Shown here: positions 1 to 6,533 of the stretch, piece by piece
Layout: each line of letters starts with the position of its first letter
How positions within the stretch are numbered: the first letter of the stretch is position 1
NCBI GenBank assembly: GCA_020073565.1
Contig: JAIQEY010000047.1
Span: 1-43,658 of the forward strand
Direction: 5' to 3'
Source of the DNA: Terriglobia bacterium
Lineage (GTDB): Bacteria > Acidobacteriota > Terriglobia > Terriglobales > Acidobacteriaceae
Length of the DNA stretch: 43,658 nt
Made by a program: the position numbers and the translations under genes
The notes under the pieces: generated by a model
What the model was told of the DNA's origin: nothing
Database searches by the model: none
What the model saw: the letters and a program-made list of their open reading frames with translations, nothing else

Positions 1-495
1 ACCGCCTTCAGATTGCGAAAGCCATAGAGCGCGGCTTCAAAGGCACCAGGAATGCCGCGGAACGAGTCATGGGTGGCAGCATCGGCGCCATCGAGGCTGA
101 TGGAAACTCGTTTGATGGCCGAGTCAGCGATCATCCGCGCCACTTCCTTCGTCACCAGTGTCCCATTGGTCGCGAGAGCCACGCGCAGCCCTTTGTCCCC
201 GGCGTAGTGGGCGAGTTGAAAAATGTCGGAGCGATAGAGCGGCTCGCCGCCGCTGAGAACAAGAATTGGATTTCCAACCGTAGCGATCTGATCGATGATG
301 TTGAGCGCCTTGGTCGTCGGCAGATCGGTGGGAGAACTGAGTTCGGTTGCGGTCGCGCGACAGTGGATGCAGCGCAGGTTGCAGCCCTTGGTGACTTCCC
401 AGAAAATGAGCCGGGGCGTGAGCTCTGCTTTCGCGGGCTCGTGCCCGTTGCCATTCGCCGGCAGACTCACGGCTTTGTGTTCGAGAACCGCCATG
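1..495 (-). CDS. Radical SAM protein, AhbD/NirJ-like (partial)
   Basis: This is the N-terminal 165 residues of a radical-SAM enzyme; the rest lies beyond the window edge. The cluster motif CNLRCIHC (CX3CX2C) sits about 35 residues in, after FWEVTKG. It is followed by LVLSGGEPL (the GGE motif binding S-adenosylmethionine), LATNGT and VSISLDGADAATHDSFRG. The combination EVTKGCNLRC-HCRA with DGA-HD-FRG is typical of the haem-related branch: AhbD (haem b synthase of the siroheme pathway) and NirJ (haem d1). The start ATG at 495 follows GGTGAGGT, a good ribosome-binding site. Two GTGA-N6-TCAC palindromes lie 58 and 80 bases upstream. A haem-making role would fit the multihaem operon nearby, but other SPASM-type maturases share these N-terminal motifs and the diagnostic C-terminus is missing. 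Confidence 0.75.
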
Positions 496-545
496 GAAGT
501 TGACCTCACCCAGAAGCCACGATAGGGGAGCGGCGAACTTGGGGC

Positions 546-561
546 CGTGACTGCGGTCACT
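546..561. promoter_or_regulatory. Crp/Fnr-type palindrome, site 1
   Basis: CGTGACTGCGGTCACT has the arms GTGAC and GTCAC around four bases. It is centred 58 bases upstream of the radical-SAM start codon and 22 bases (about two helical turns) from site 2. It matches the form shared by the eight other sites in the window. Confidence 0.65.
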
Positions 562-567
562 CGGAAA

Positions 568-583
568 TGTGATGGATATCACA
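568..583. promoter_or_regulatory. Crp/Fnr-type palindrome, site 2
   Basis: TGTGATGGATATCACA is a perfect TGTGA-N6-TCACA dyad, the form bound by E. coli CRP. It is centred 80 bases upstream of the radical-SAM start at 495. The bases from here to the divergent DinB-like gene at 787 contain no other gene or clear signal. Confidence 0.7.
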
Positions 584-786
584 AGGGTAAGTTATTGTTG
601 GGGAAGGGGTTGGACGGCTTCGATAACCGGCTCAGCAGCCGGGGAGGAGAGAAACTTCATGAGCGCTAACCTAAGCTGTCTGGGCGCGTTCCACCTAGGC
701 GGGTCGAGGTGCGGCAGGTTTCTATGCGGTAGCTTCCGAGTAGCCGAAAGCCCGGAAGTATTATTTAGGTCAAGGAGTAGGGAGTC

Positions 787-1374
787 GTGACCACGCGTCC
801 ACCCAAGGTTCACACTCAACTCGGCCGAGCCGCAATCCAGATCTCTGCCGCCCAGATTTTTCGCGTCAACGACCGCATGAACCAGATTCTCATCGAACAT
901 CTTGACCCTGCCGCCTGGAGAGCGAGAACGCCCGGCAAGAACAAGGTTCGCACCATTGCGGCGATCTTCACGCACATGCACAATGTCCGCTCCAAGTGGG
1001 TCAGGCTAACAGCTCCGCACCTGAAGGTTCCACGACAGCTCAACCGCGCGCACTGCACGCCGCAGCAGGCCCGTGCGGGATTGGCCGAGAGCGCCGCGCG
1101 CTGCGCGGAGATGCTCGCGGAAGCGCTCGGCGGTAGTGGGAACGAAGGCCGCGTCCAGAAGTTTCTGAGAGACGGCTGGGCCCGGCCTTGGCCGGTTGGC
1201 CCGGAAATGTTGTGCTACATGCTTTCTCACGAAGCCCACCATCGCGGGCAGGTGTGTATGCTCGCGCATCAGCTCGGATTCCCGTTGCCGATCAAGGTGA
1301 CGTCCGGGATCTGGAATTGGGAAAAGCTGTGGAAAGAGTGTGGGGCGGCTGGCGGCCCGGGCTACGATTCTTAA
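787..1374 (+). CDS. DinB-like four-helix protein, copy 1
   Basis: A 195-residue protein of DinB/YfiT appearance: FTHMHNVR in the middle and LSHEAHHRGQV near the end supply the histidines expected to hold a divalent metal in this superfamily. Some family members are thiol-dependent S-transferases; the substrate here is unknown. The start is GTG at 787, preceded by AAGGAGTAGGGA. A nearly identical second copy lies at 16782-17396, and the homology extends about 60 bases upstream of both genes and stops around the end of the reading frame, so this is a recent duplication of gene plus promoter region. Copy 1 ends GGPGYDS; copy 2 ends differently. It is divergent from the radical-SAM gene. Confidence 0.8.
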   Translation: MTTRPPKVHTQLGRAAIQISAAQIFRVNDRMNQILIEHLDPAAWRARTPGKNKVRTIAAIFTHMHNVRSKWVRLTAPHLKVPRQLNRAHCTPQQARAGLAESAARCAEMLAEALGGSGNEGRVQKFLRDGWARPWPVGPEMLCYMLSHEAHHRGQVCMLAHQLGFPLPIKVTSGIWNWEKLWKECGAAGGPGYDS

Positions 1375-1431
1375 GGAATCGCTCACCGCGGTACGGACGT
1401 GGAGTCCTCGAAAGGATGGAAGTCAAGTCAG

Positions 1432-1842
1432 ATGGCGAAGGCGAAGGAGTTTACAGTAACGATCGCAGACAAACCGGGCGCCTTGGGGAAGTGCTTCCTC
1501 GCTCTGGCGGAGCGTGGAGTGAACATCCTAGCGTTTCAATCGTATGTAGAGGCGGGTGAGAGCCTGGCCCGATTCATGGTGGATGATACGGCCAGCGCCA
1601 AGGCGGTGCTGGGCGGCCTGCGCATGATCTTCGAGGAGACCGACGTCGCCGTAGTCAGGCTCGCGCACCGTCCCGGCCAGCTGGGCCGCGCAGCCGCGCG
1701 CTTGGGCGAAAAAGGGATCAACATTGACTACAGCTACTGCGGAATGGAGCCAGGCTCGACGCTGATGCTGCTGGTCTTCGGAGTCGACAGCTTGACCAAG
1801 GCCGTGACCGCGCTGGACGAACTGGCCGCCGAAGCTGCGTGA
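1432..1842 (+). CDS. Tandem ACT-domain protein
   Basis: A 136-residue protein made of two ACT domains. The first begins FTVTIADKPGALGKCFLALAE and the second VVRLAHRPGQLGRAAARLGE; both carry the D/R-x-PG-x-L turn where ACT domains bind amino acids or other small ligands. No catalytic domain is attached, so it is probably a stand-alone ligand sensor or regulatory subunit, like small ACT proteins found near amino-acid metabolism genes. I chose ATG at 1432, preceded by GGAAGTC; an in-frame GTG at 1399 would add eleven residues of low character. The gene follows the DinB-like gene by 57 bases and could be cotranscribed with it. A strong hairpin lies 24 bases after the stop. Confidence 0.75.
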   Translation: MAKAKEFTVTIADKPGALGKCFLALAERGVNILAFQSYVEAGESLARFMVDDTASAKAVLGGLRMIFEETDVAVVRLAHRPGQLGRAAARLGEKGINIDYSYCGMEPGSTLMLLVFGVDSLTKAVTALDELAAEAA

Positions 1843-1865
1843 AGTGAGAATAGGGGGTGCCCCGT

Positions 1866-1896
1866 CCTTGTCGCTCCGTTCTTCGGAGCGACAGGG
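1866..1896. repeat. REP-like hairpin or terminator stem
   Basis: A 13-base-pair stem (1866-1878 with 1884-1896, one G-T pair) closes a five-base loop. It lies between the ACT gene and the 3' end of the broken transposase. There is no T-run, so it is either a factor-dependent terminator stem or a REP-like palindrome belonging to the transposase locus. Confidence 0.5.
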
Positions 1897-1977
1897 CAGG
1901 CGCGGCGCGAGTCAAGAAATTTCGCAGAGGGGCTGGCCCCCGGTTCTCATCTGTTCTCGGTTGGCGGGTGCCTCGAC

Positions 1978-2582
1978 CTAGGCAAAACTCTGGACCGGGC
2001 GACGCTTGATTTCCAGCGCCCATTCCTGAGACTTCACGCGGACCGCTCCCGTCTCTCCATAAAAGTACGCTCGGAAACTGCTCCACTTCCACTGTTCGGG
2101 TCGTTCCACGAATCCCCGCTTCACCGGCTTCCACCCCAGCAAGCCAAAACCGGGCTTGCCGGGGGCCCGGGGTTGCGGTGCATATAGCGCAGCTTCTCGA
2201 CGTGCTTGCGCGCGCTCCACACGTTGAAATCGTAGAAACGCTTCTGCCACACCGGTTCCCGCACCTCCTCCCACAGGACACCCGACTCGACCGCAGCTAG
2301 CTTTCGCTTCTGGTTCACCTGCCGCGAGAAACGCTCCTTGATCACCTTCATCACCACCGACGGGTCGCCCACCTCGGGCTCCGTGATGAGCAAATGAAAA
2401 TGCTCGGGCATGACCACATATCCGTGGACGACGAAGCGATACTTGCGGCGCGCCTCTTCCAGGATTTTCAGAAACAGGTCGCGCCGGCGGGCCGAACCCA
2501 ATCCTGGTTAGCGGCGGTAACAACTGCCCGTGATGAAGTGCAGATCGTGCGTGCCATAATAGCGATGGAGACGCTTGGTCAC
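1978..2582 (-). pseudogene. Broken REP-associated tyrosine transposase (RAYT)
   Basis: The pieces read in order as an IS200/Y1-type RAYT: LHRYYGTHDLHFITGSCYRR, then GSARRRDLFLKILEE, VVHGYVVMPEHFHLLITEP (the HxH metal motif), WQKRFYDFNVW (likely catalytic Tyr), KLRYMHRNP, and finally VKRGFVERPEQWKWSSFRAY. Two lesions kill it. An in-frame TAA follows SCYRR at 2508-2510. A roughly 43-base palindromic insertion at about 2128-2170, between the HRNP and VKRG codons, shifts the frame. The original start was probably GTG at 2582. RAYTs mobilise or maintain REP palindromes; a REP-like element lies about 65 bases upstream and another hairpin lies beyond the 3' end, the usual arrangement for these genes. 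Confidence 0.85.
2134..2164. repeat. Palindromic insertion inside the RAYT pseudogene
   Basis: GCAAGCC (2139-2145) pairs with GGCTTGC (2153-2159), and outer CCCC (2134-2137) with GGGG (2161-2164). It is the core of the approximately 43-base extra segment (2128-2170) that interrupts the conserved HRNP-VKRG junction of the transposase. It therefore looks like a small mobile or slippage-generated palindrome. Confidence 0.6.
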
Positions 2583-2645
2583 CCAGTCAGAATAGTCACA
2601 AGGGTGAGATCGTGACGGTGATCCCGATACAGTCTGGTTGTGACG

Positions 2646-2690
2646 AAACCCACTCGTTCGCACCGAACGCGAATGAGTGGGGCACCCGGC
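2646..2690 (-). repeat. REP-like element, copy A
   Basis: Read on the minus strand it starts GCCGGGTGCCCCACTCAT and ends GAGTGGGTTT, with a 13-base-pair stem (2649-2661 with 2669-2681, one G-T pair). Head, stem and tail match copy B at 4070-4113, but only the inner loop differs. The two copies are in inverted orientation on either side of the VOC-SpoIIE gene. Confidence 0.75.
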
Positions 2691-2752
2691 TTCCCTGCGA
2701 TTCATTCTACGGCTCCAAGAGTCTTCTCAGTGTTTGGCTGCGCACTATAATC

Positions 2753-3997
2753 ATGCCGATGGCCAGCGACCCCTTCCTCTCGTGGGCGAACCGGACCGTG
2801 CTTCGTCCGGGACGCGAAGAGCCTTACCTGAGCATCCAGGACATCGTCGTTTTCGTCCGCGATCTGGAAGTGAGTAAGCGGTTCTACGTCGACCAACTGG
2901 GCTTTGAACTGATCACAGAACAGTGCCTTCCCACCGGCGTCCGTTGGATTGAAGTGGCGCCTCGCGACGGCAGCGCGAATCTTGCCCTGGTCGAGCCCAA
3001 GCCCGACCGGCCCGAATACCAGCTGATTGGCGGCTACCGCTGGGTTCTTTTTATGACGGAAGATGTTCAGGCCACGTACAAAGAATGGAGTGAACGCGGT
3101 GTTCGTTTCTCATTTGCGCCGGAAACGCCGGGGTGGGGCGGGACCTATACGCGGTTCGAAGATCCGGACGGGAACGCGTTTGGACTGGAAGGGTTCGATG
3201 AAGTGAAGCGAAGCCTGGAGTTGCGGCGGCAGGCGCACGCTGAAAAACTCGAAGCCGAACGCCGTGTCGCCCAGGAACTGGAAATCGCCAGGCAGGTGCA
3301 GGCGCGTCTGTTTCCTCAGATTCAACCGGAGTTGAAGACCGTGGAGTATGCAGGTATCTGCCTGCAGGCGCGACGAGTAGGAGGGGACTACTTCGACTTT
3401 CTGAATCTCGGACCGCAGCGGCTGGCCCTGATCATCGGCGACGTTTCCGGCAAGGGGATGGCCGCCGCTCTGCTGATGGCGAATTTGCAGGCCAGCCTGC
3501 GAAGCCAGTCGTCATTGGCCTTCGATCAGCCTCAGGCATTGCTCAGATCAGTGAACCGCGTGTTCTATGACAACACCAGCGACAGTGCCTACGCATCGCT
3601 TTTGTTTGCCGAGTACGACGACGCGACGCGGCGATTGCGCTACGCCAATTGCGGACATTTGTCGGGCCTTTTGTTGAGAAGAGACGGCAACGTTGAGCAG
3701 CTTGAGTCGACCAGCACACTGCTGGGGCTCTTCAAGGAATGGGATTGCTCTATGCGGGAGCAAGAGCTCTTTCCCGGCGACGTGCTTGCACTGTACACGG
3801 ATGGCGTCACCGAAGCCAGTAACGATCGAGGAGAAGAATTTGGCGAGCGGTCTCTAATTGAAGCGCTGCGGCAACATCGGGAACTGTCGTGCCAGGCTTT
3901 GCTGGCTGCAATCGTGGATGGGGTTCGGCGCGTCGGCTCTCAGGAACAGCACGACGACATAACGGCAATCGTCGCAAAGTTCAAAGCTAGTGAATGA
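2753..3997 (+). CDS. VOC (glyoxalase-fold) - SpoIIE/PP2C phosphatase fusion
   Basis: A 414-residue two-domain protein. Residues about 20-135 form a VOC/glyoxalase-like domain (IQDIVVFVRDLEVSKRFYVD at its start, RFEDPDGNAFGLE at its end). A charged helical linker with ELEIARQVQARLFP follows, the signature that precedes RsbU/SpoIIE-type PPM serine phosphatase domains. The phosphatase part shows GGDYFDF, IGDVSGKGMAAALLMA, YANCGHLSGLLL, LALYTDGVTEA and QHDDITAIV, with the expected metal-binding aspartates. Such proteins usually dephosphorylate anti-sigma-antagonists in partner-switching stress pathways; the VOC domain is presumably a small-molecule sensor, which is inference. I chose ATG at 2753 (another at 2759); the longer frame to 2612 runs through REP copy A. 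No anti-sigma or antagonist gene is adjacent. Confidence 0.85.
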   Translation: MPMASDPFLSWANRTVLRPGREEPYLSIQDIVVFVRDLEVSKRFYVDQLGFELITEQCLPTGVRWIEVAPRDGSANLALVEPKPDRPEYQLIGGYRWVLFMTEDVQATYKEWSERGVRFSFAPETPGWGGTYTRFEDPDGNAFGLEGFDEVKRSLELRRQAHAEKLEAERRVAQELEIARQVQARLFPQIQPELKTVEYAGICLQARRVGGDYFDFLNLGPQRLALIIGDVSGKGMAAALLMANLQASLRSQSSLAFDQPQALLRSVNRVFYDNTSDSAYASLLFAEYDDATRRLRYANCGHLSGLLLRRDGNVEQLESTSTLLGLFKEWDCSMREQELFPGDVLALYTDGVTEASNDRGEEFGERSLIEALRQHRELSCQALLAAIVDGVRRVGSQEQHDDITAIVAKFKASE

Positions 3998-4069
3998 CAC
4001 AGGCGCACAGATTTCCTCCTTTTGTGCCGTCTCCACACTGTATTGACAAACCATTCGCTCAACGCTCTT

Positions 4070-4113
4070 GCCGGGTGCCCCACTCATCGCGCTCTTTGCG
4101 ATGAGTGGGTTTA
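4070..4113 (+). repeat. REP-like element, copy B
   Basis: GCCGGGTGCCCCACTCAT leads into a perfect 12-base-pair stem (4079-4090 with 4098-4109) and seven-base loop, then GGGTTTA. It sits between two convergent genes and could also stop transcription from both sides. Confidence 0.75.
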
Positions 4114-4116
4114 GCC

Positions 4117-4671
4117 CTATCGTCCAAAGTAAGTGACGTGAACGTAAGTCCCCAACCTCGCGTTGTACGCCAGATACCACCCGATGTGGTCGGGGTCCTC
4201 GTAGATCACGACATTGTCGCGATCCCAATACCAGTCATTGCAGTAGGCAAGGTCAAACGGGGCGACGCCGAAGTAGAAACCGCGAAACCAGAAACGCCGG
4301 GGATCGCCCCCCTCCAGGCGCCACCGGTGTGCACGGCCGAAGCCGCCGTTGAAGCGGCCATGCTCCCACGGATGCCCGACGCGGAAGCGATCGTCGTCGC
4401 GCCGGCCCTCGTGTCCGACCCATTCGCCGTTGTGGTGGACGTGTGGGGCTTCCGGGTGATTGTCACGGTCGCGATAAGAACGCCGCTCTCCCTCGTCGTG
4501 CCGGTCCCCCTCGTGCCGGTCGCCATGATGAGCCTGGGGACCGTGGCGAGGAACGTATCCGCGACCGACGTCACGATGGTGGTCGTCTCGGTCGTGGTGG
4601 TCGTTATGTTGCGCGAAAGCCGGCAGGGAAAGGATCAGCGCCGCCGTAAGAATTCCGAGGAGTAGTTTCAT
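4117..4671 (-). CDS. Secreted His/Asp/Arg-rich protein
   Basis: A 184-residue protein with a clean signal peptide (MKLLLGILTAALILSLPAFA, cleavage near AQH). The next 90 residues are a low-complexity stretch dominated by His, Asp and Arg (HNDHHDRDDHHRD and repeats). The C-terminal part is rich in aromatics (FWFRGFYFGVAPF, DWYWDRDNVVIYEDPDH, GWYLAYNARLGTYVHV). Proteins of this look are common secreted hypotheticals in Acidobacteriota; no enzyme motif is visible. The His-rich stretch could bind transition metals, which is inference only. The start follows GGAGGTTCCCC. It ends against REP copy B and is transcribed alone. Confidence 0.7.
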   Translation of the reverse strand: MKLLLGILTAALILSLPAFAQHNDHHDRDDHHRDVGRGYVPRHGPQAHHGDRHEGDRHDEGERRSYRDRDNHPEAPHVHHNGEWVGHEGRRDDDRFRVGHPWEHGRFNGGFGRAHRWRLEGGDPRRFWFRGFYFGVAPFDLAYCNDWYWDRDNVVIYEDPDHIGWYLAYNARLGTYVHVTYFGR

Positions 4672-4733
4672 GGGGAACCTCCGAGGCTTACGTTATCACC
4701 ACCAGCGTCCCGGCAGTACGGGAAGTTAAGGTA

Positions 4734-4797
4734 GTGAGTCAGCTTGAGATCCATCCCGCCTTGACCAGCATTTCGAGCGCGACATCGGGAATTCTGT
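4734..4797 (-). pseudogene. Remnant of a conserved C-terminal tail, copy 1
   Basis: On the minus strand this encodes DVALEMLVKAGWISS and a stop, with an in-frame stop just upstream, so only the tail of a gene survives. About 48 of 55 bases match the end of a longer fragment at 18548-18724. The parent family was not recognised. Confidence 0.5.
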
Positions 4798-4847
4798 CTT
4801 AAGTTACCGCTTATGGGCAGAGCCCCATCCGCCCTCAAGCGCAGGAC

Positions 4848-6383
4848 CTAGGGACCTACGCCGCCGCTGTGGCAGTCGCTGCAGTTGACCGCGGTCATAT
4901 CGCCGAGATCGACCGGGTGCTTGAATTCGAGACCGGGCAACGAGGAGATGTTCACGGCGTTTTCCTGTTGTTCGAGAATCGTGTGGCAGATGTTGCAATC
5001 CTTGCGGATGACCTTTCCCTCGGGGCTGACATGATCGCCATCGTGGCAGCGGAAACAGCCGTTCGAATAAAAGTGCCCAATGTTATTGGGATGGGTGCGC
5101 CAGTCCAGTTTCATCTCTGGAAAAAAGGTCAAGCGGTAGACGCGTTGTAGTTCATCGATGGCGCCACGTATTTCGGGTTGCTTGTTCCTGGCGAGATCGG
5201 GGTACTTGCTGCTGTAGAACTCGTAAATCGTCTTGGCGATGCCCTGCAGGGCGGCGTCGGTGGTATCGTACTTCCCGGTTAGGGCAGCGACTGCCTGCTG
5301 CTTCAGGAAGGGCAGGCTGATATCGAGACGGTGCGCCGTGAAGGAGCGATCGACGGAAACATCGGGCGGCACGTAGATGTGGGTCGGACGATTGTGACAG
5401 TCAACGCAATCCATGCGGCGCTTCTCGGCCTTCGCGATCTGGTCCTTGGTCAGCTTGGAATCTTTCGCGTAATACTCCGTAATTCGTCCCTGAGGATCTT
5501 TCACGTGAATGTAAGCGATGATCTGGCGCTGGTCGTCGGTGGCGACATAGGTCATCTCGTTGGAGATATTCATGTGCCAGTGGATGCCTTCCGGTTCACC
5601 AGTCGAAGGATCCCCGCCGCCCGTCTTGATCAGAAGACGGATCTGGCGCGGCGTATTCTTTTCATCGCTGGAGTAATGGTTGAACACTTTCAATTGTGCG
5701 CCGTAGAACTTCTTCGGCCAGTGACAGGTTTCGCAAGTTTCTGCAGCAGGACGCAGGTTGTGGACGGGAGTGGGAATGGGCCGGGGAAACGTGTTTAACG
5801 CGGTCTTAACCACCTGGCGCGCGCCTGACAGCTTCGACTTGACGTACCAGGTAGCGCCGGCCCCGACGTGGCAATCCACGCAGGCGACTCGCGCATGCGG
5901 AGACTGCAGGTAGGCAGTGTATTCCGGCGCCATCACGGAGTGGCAGAGCTGGCCGCAGAAGCCCACCGAGTCGGTGAAATTGTAAGCCTTGTAACTGCCC
6001 ATTACGCTCATCCCAATGAAAACCACAATGAACGCCAGGAAGAACGAGATCGCGCCGCGCTGCGCGGGATCGGCGAAATCGAATCGCATGTAGTGCGTCG
6101 TGTGGCCTTCTGCTTCGCGACGAAGACGGCGGTAGTAGATAGCTCCGAACAGGACCAGCGCCAGGCCAAGAATCAGAAAGCCGGGCGCGACCATGTAAGC
6201 GAGGATTCCGATGTAGGGACTGGGGCGAGTCCTGGTCATGTCGATGAAGAAGAGGAACAGGATGTTGCCGAGCGCGACGATGGCGAGCGCCAGACCGACG
6301 ACGGAAATGGGATTCCGCACCAGTTCGCGGATGCGGGCAAATCCCGTCTTATGGGGAGAAGCGTTCGGATTGGCATCGTTCAT
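4848..6383 (-). CDS. Seven-haem NapC/NirT-family membrane cytochrome, ImcH-like
   Basis: A 511-residue inner-membrane cytochrome. Three hydrophobic segments lie near residues 25-47, 57-84 and 110-130; the soluble part is therefore expected in the periplasm. Haem motifs: CGQLCH at 143-148 (unusual CX3CH), then CXXCH at 168, 217, 326, 443, 463 and 501, seven in all. NapC/NrfH proteins have four haems and oxidise menaquinol; the longer form with three membrane helices and seven haems is the layout of Geobacter ImcH, a quinol oxidase feeding extracellular electron transfer. Function here is by analogy. It is the last gene of the cytochrome operon, separated from the 13-haem gene by a 150-base region containing a long inverted repeat, so its level may be set separately. 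The start at 6383 has GGAGGT upstream. Confidence 0.85.
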   Translation of the reverse strand: MNDANPNASPHKTGFARIRELVRNPISVVGLALAIVALGNILFLFFIDMTRTRPSPYIGILAYMVAPGFLILGLALVLFGAIYYRRLRREAEGHTTHYMRFDFADPAQRGAISFFLAFIVVFIGMSVMGSYKAYNFTDSVGFCGQLCHSVMAPEYTAYLQSPHARVACVDCHVGAGATWYVKSKLSGARQVVKTALNTFPRPIPTPVHNLRPAAETCETCHWPKKFYGAQLKVFNHYSSDEKNTPRQIRLLIKTGGGDPSTGEPEGIHWHMNISNEMTYVATDDQRQIIAYIHVKDPQGRITEYYAKDSKLTKDQIAKAEKRRMDCVDCHNRPTHIYVPPDVSVDRSFTAHRLDISLPFLKQQAVAALTGKYDTTDAALQGIAKTIYEFYSSKYPDLARNKQPEIRGAIDELQRVYRLTFFPEMKLDWRTHPNNIGHFYSNGCFRCHDGDHVSPEGKVIRKDCNICHTILEQQENAVNISSLPGLEFKHPVDLGDMTAVNCSDCHSGGVGP

Positions 6384-6456
6384 GATGAGGACAGACCTCC
6401 GGCTTTCAATTCCATGAAAGATTGCTTATATCAGAATTGTGTGGCGCGAACACTCC

Positions 6457-6532
6457 TGTGTGGTGCGGACATTCTTGTCCGCGTCTGCTGACTCTACAGG
6501 CGACACGCGGACAAGAATGTCCGCGCCACACA
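6457..6532. repeat. Long inverted repeat in the cytochrome operon
   Basis: Two 28-base arms (6457-6484 and 6505-6532) are almost perfect complements around a 20-base loop; the core is GCGGACATTCTTGTCCGC, itself palindromic. An imperfect direct copy of the first arm starts near 6440 (TGTGTGGCGCGAACACTCCT). The structure lies between the 13-haem and 7-haem genes and reaches the stop codon of the former. It resembles a dispersed REP/MITE-type element; in RNA it would form a stable hairpin that could weaken expression of the downstream gene or stabilise the upstream message. Confidence 0.75.
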
Positions 6533-6533
6533 G

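Noticed and set aside
1978..2523. Two overlapping minus-strand frames as separate small genes
   Set aside because: Their pieces join into a single RAYT transposase interrupted by a stop and an insertion, so one pseudogene is reported.
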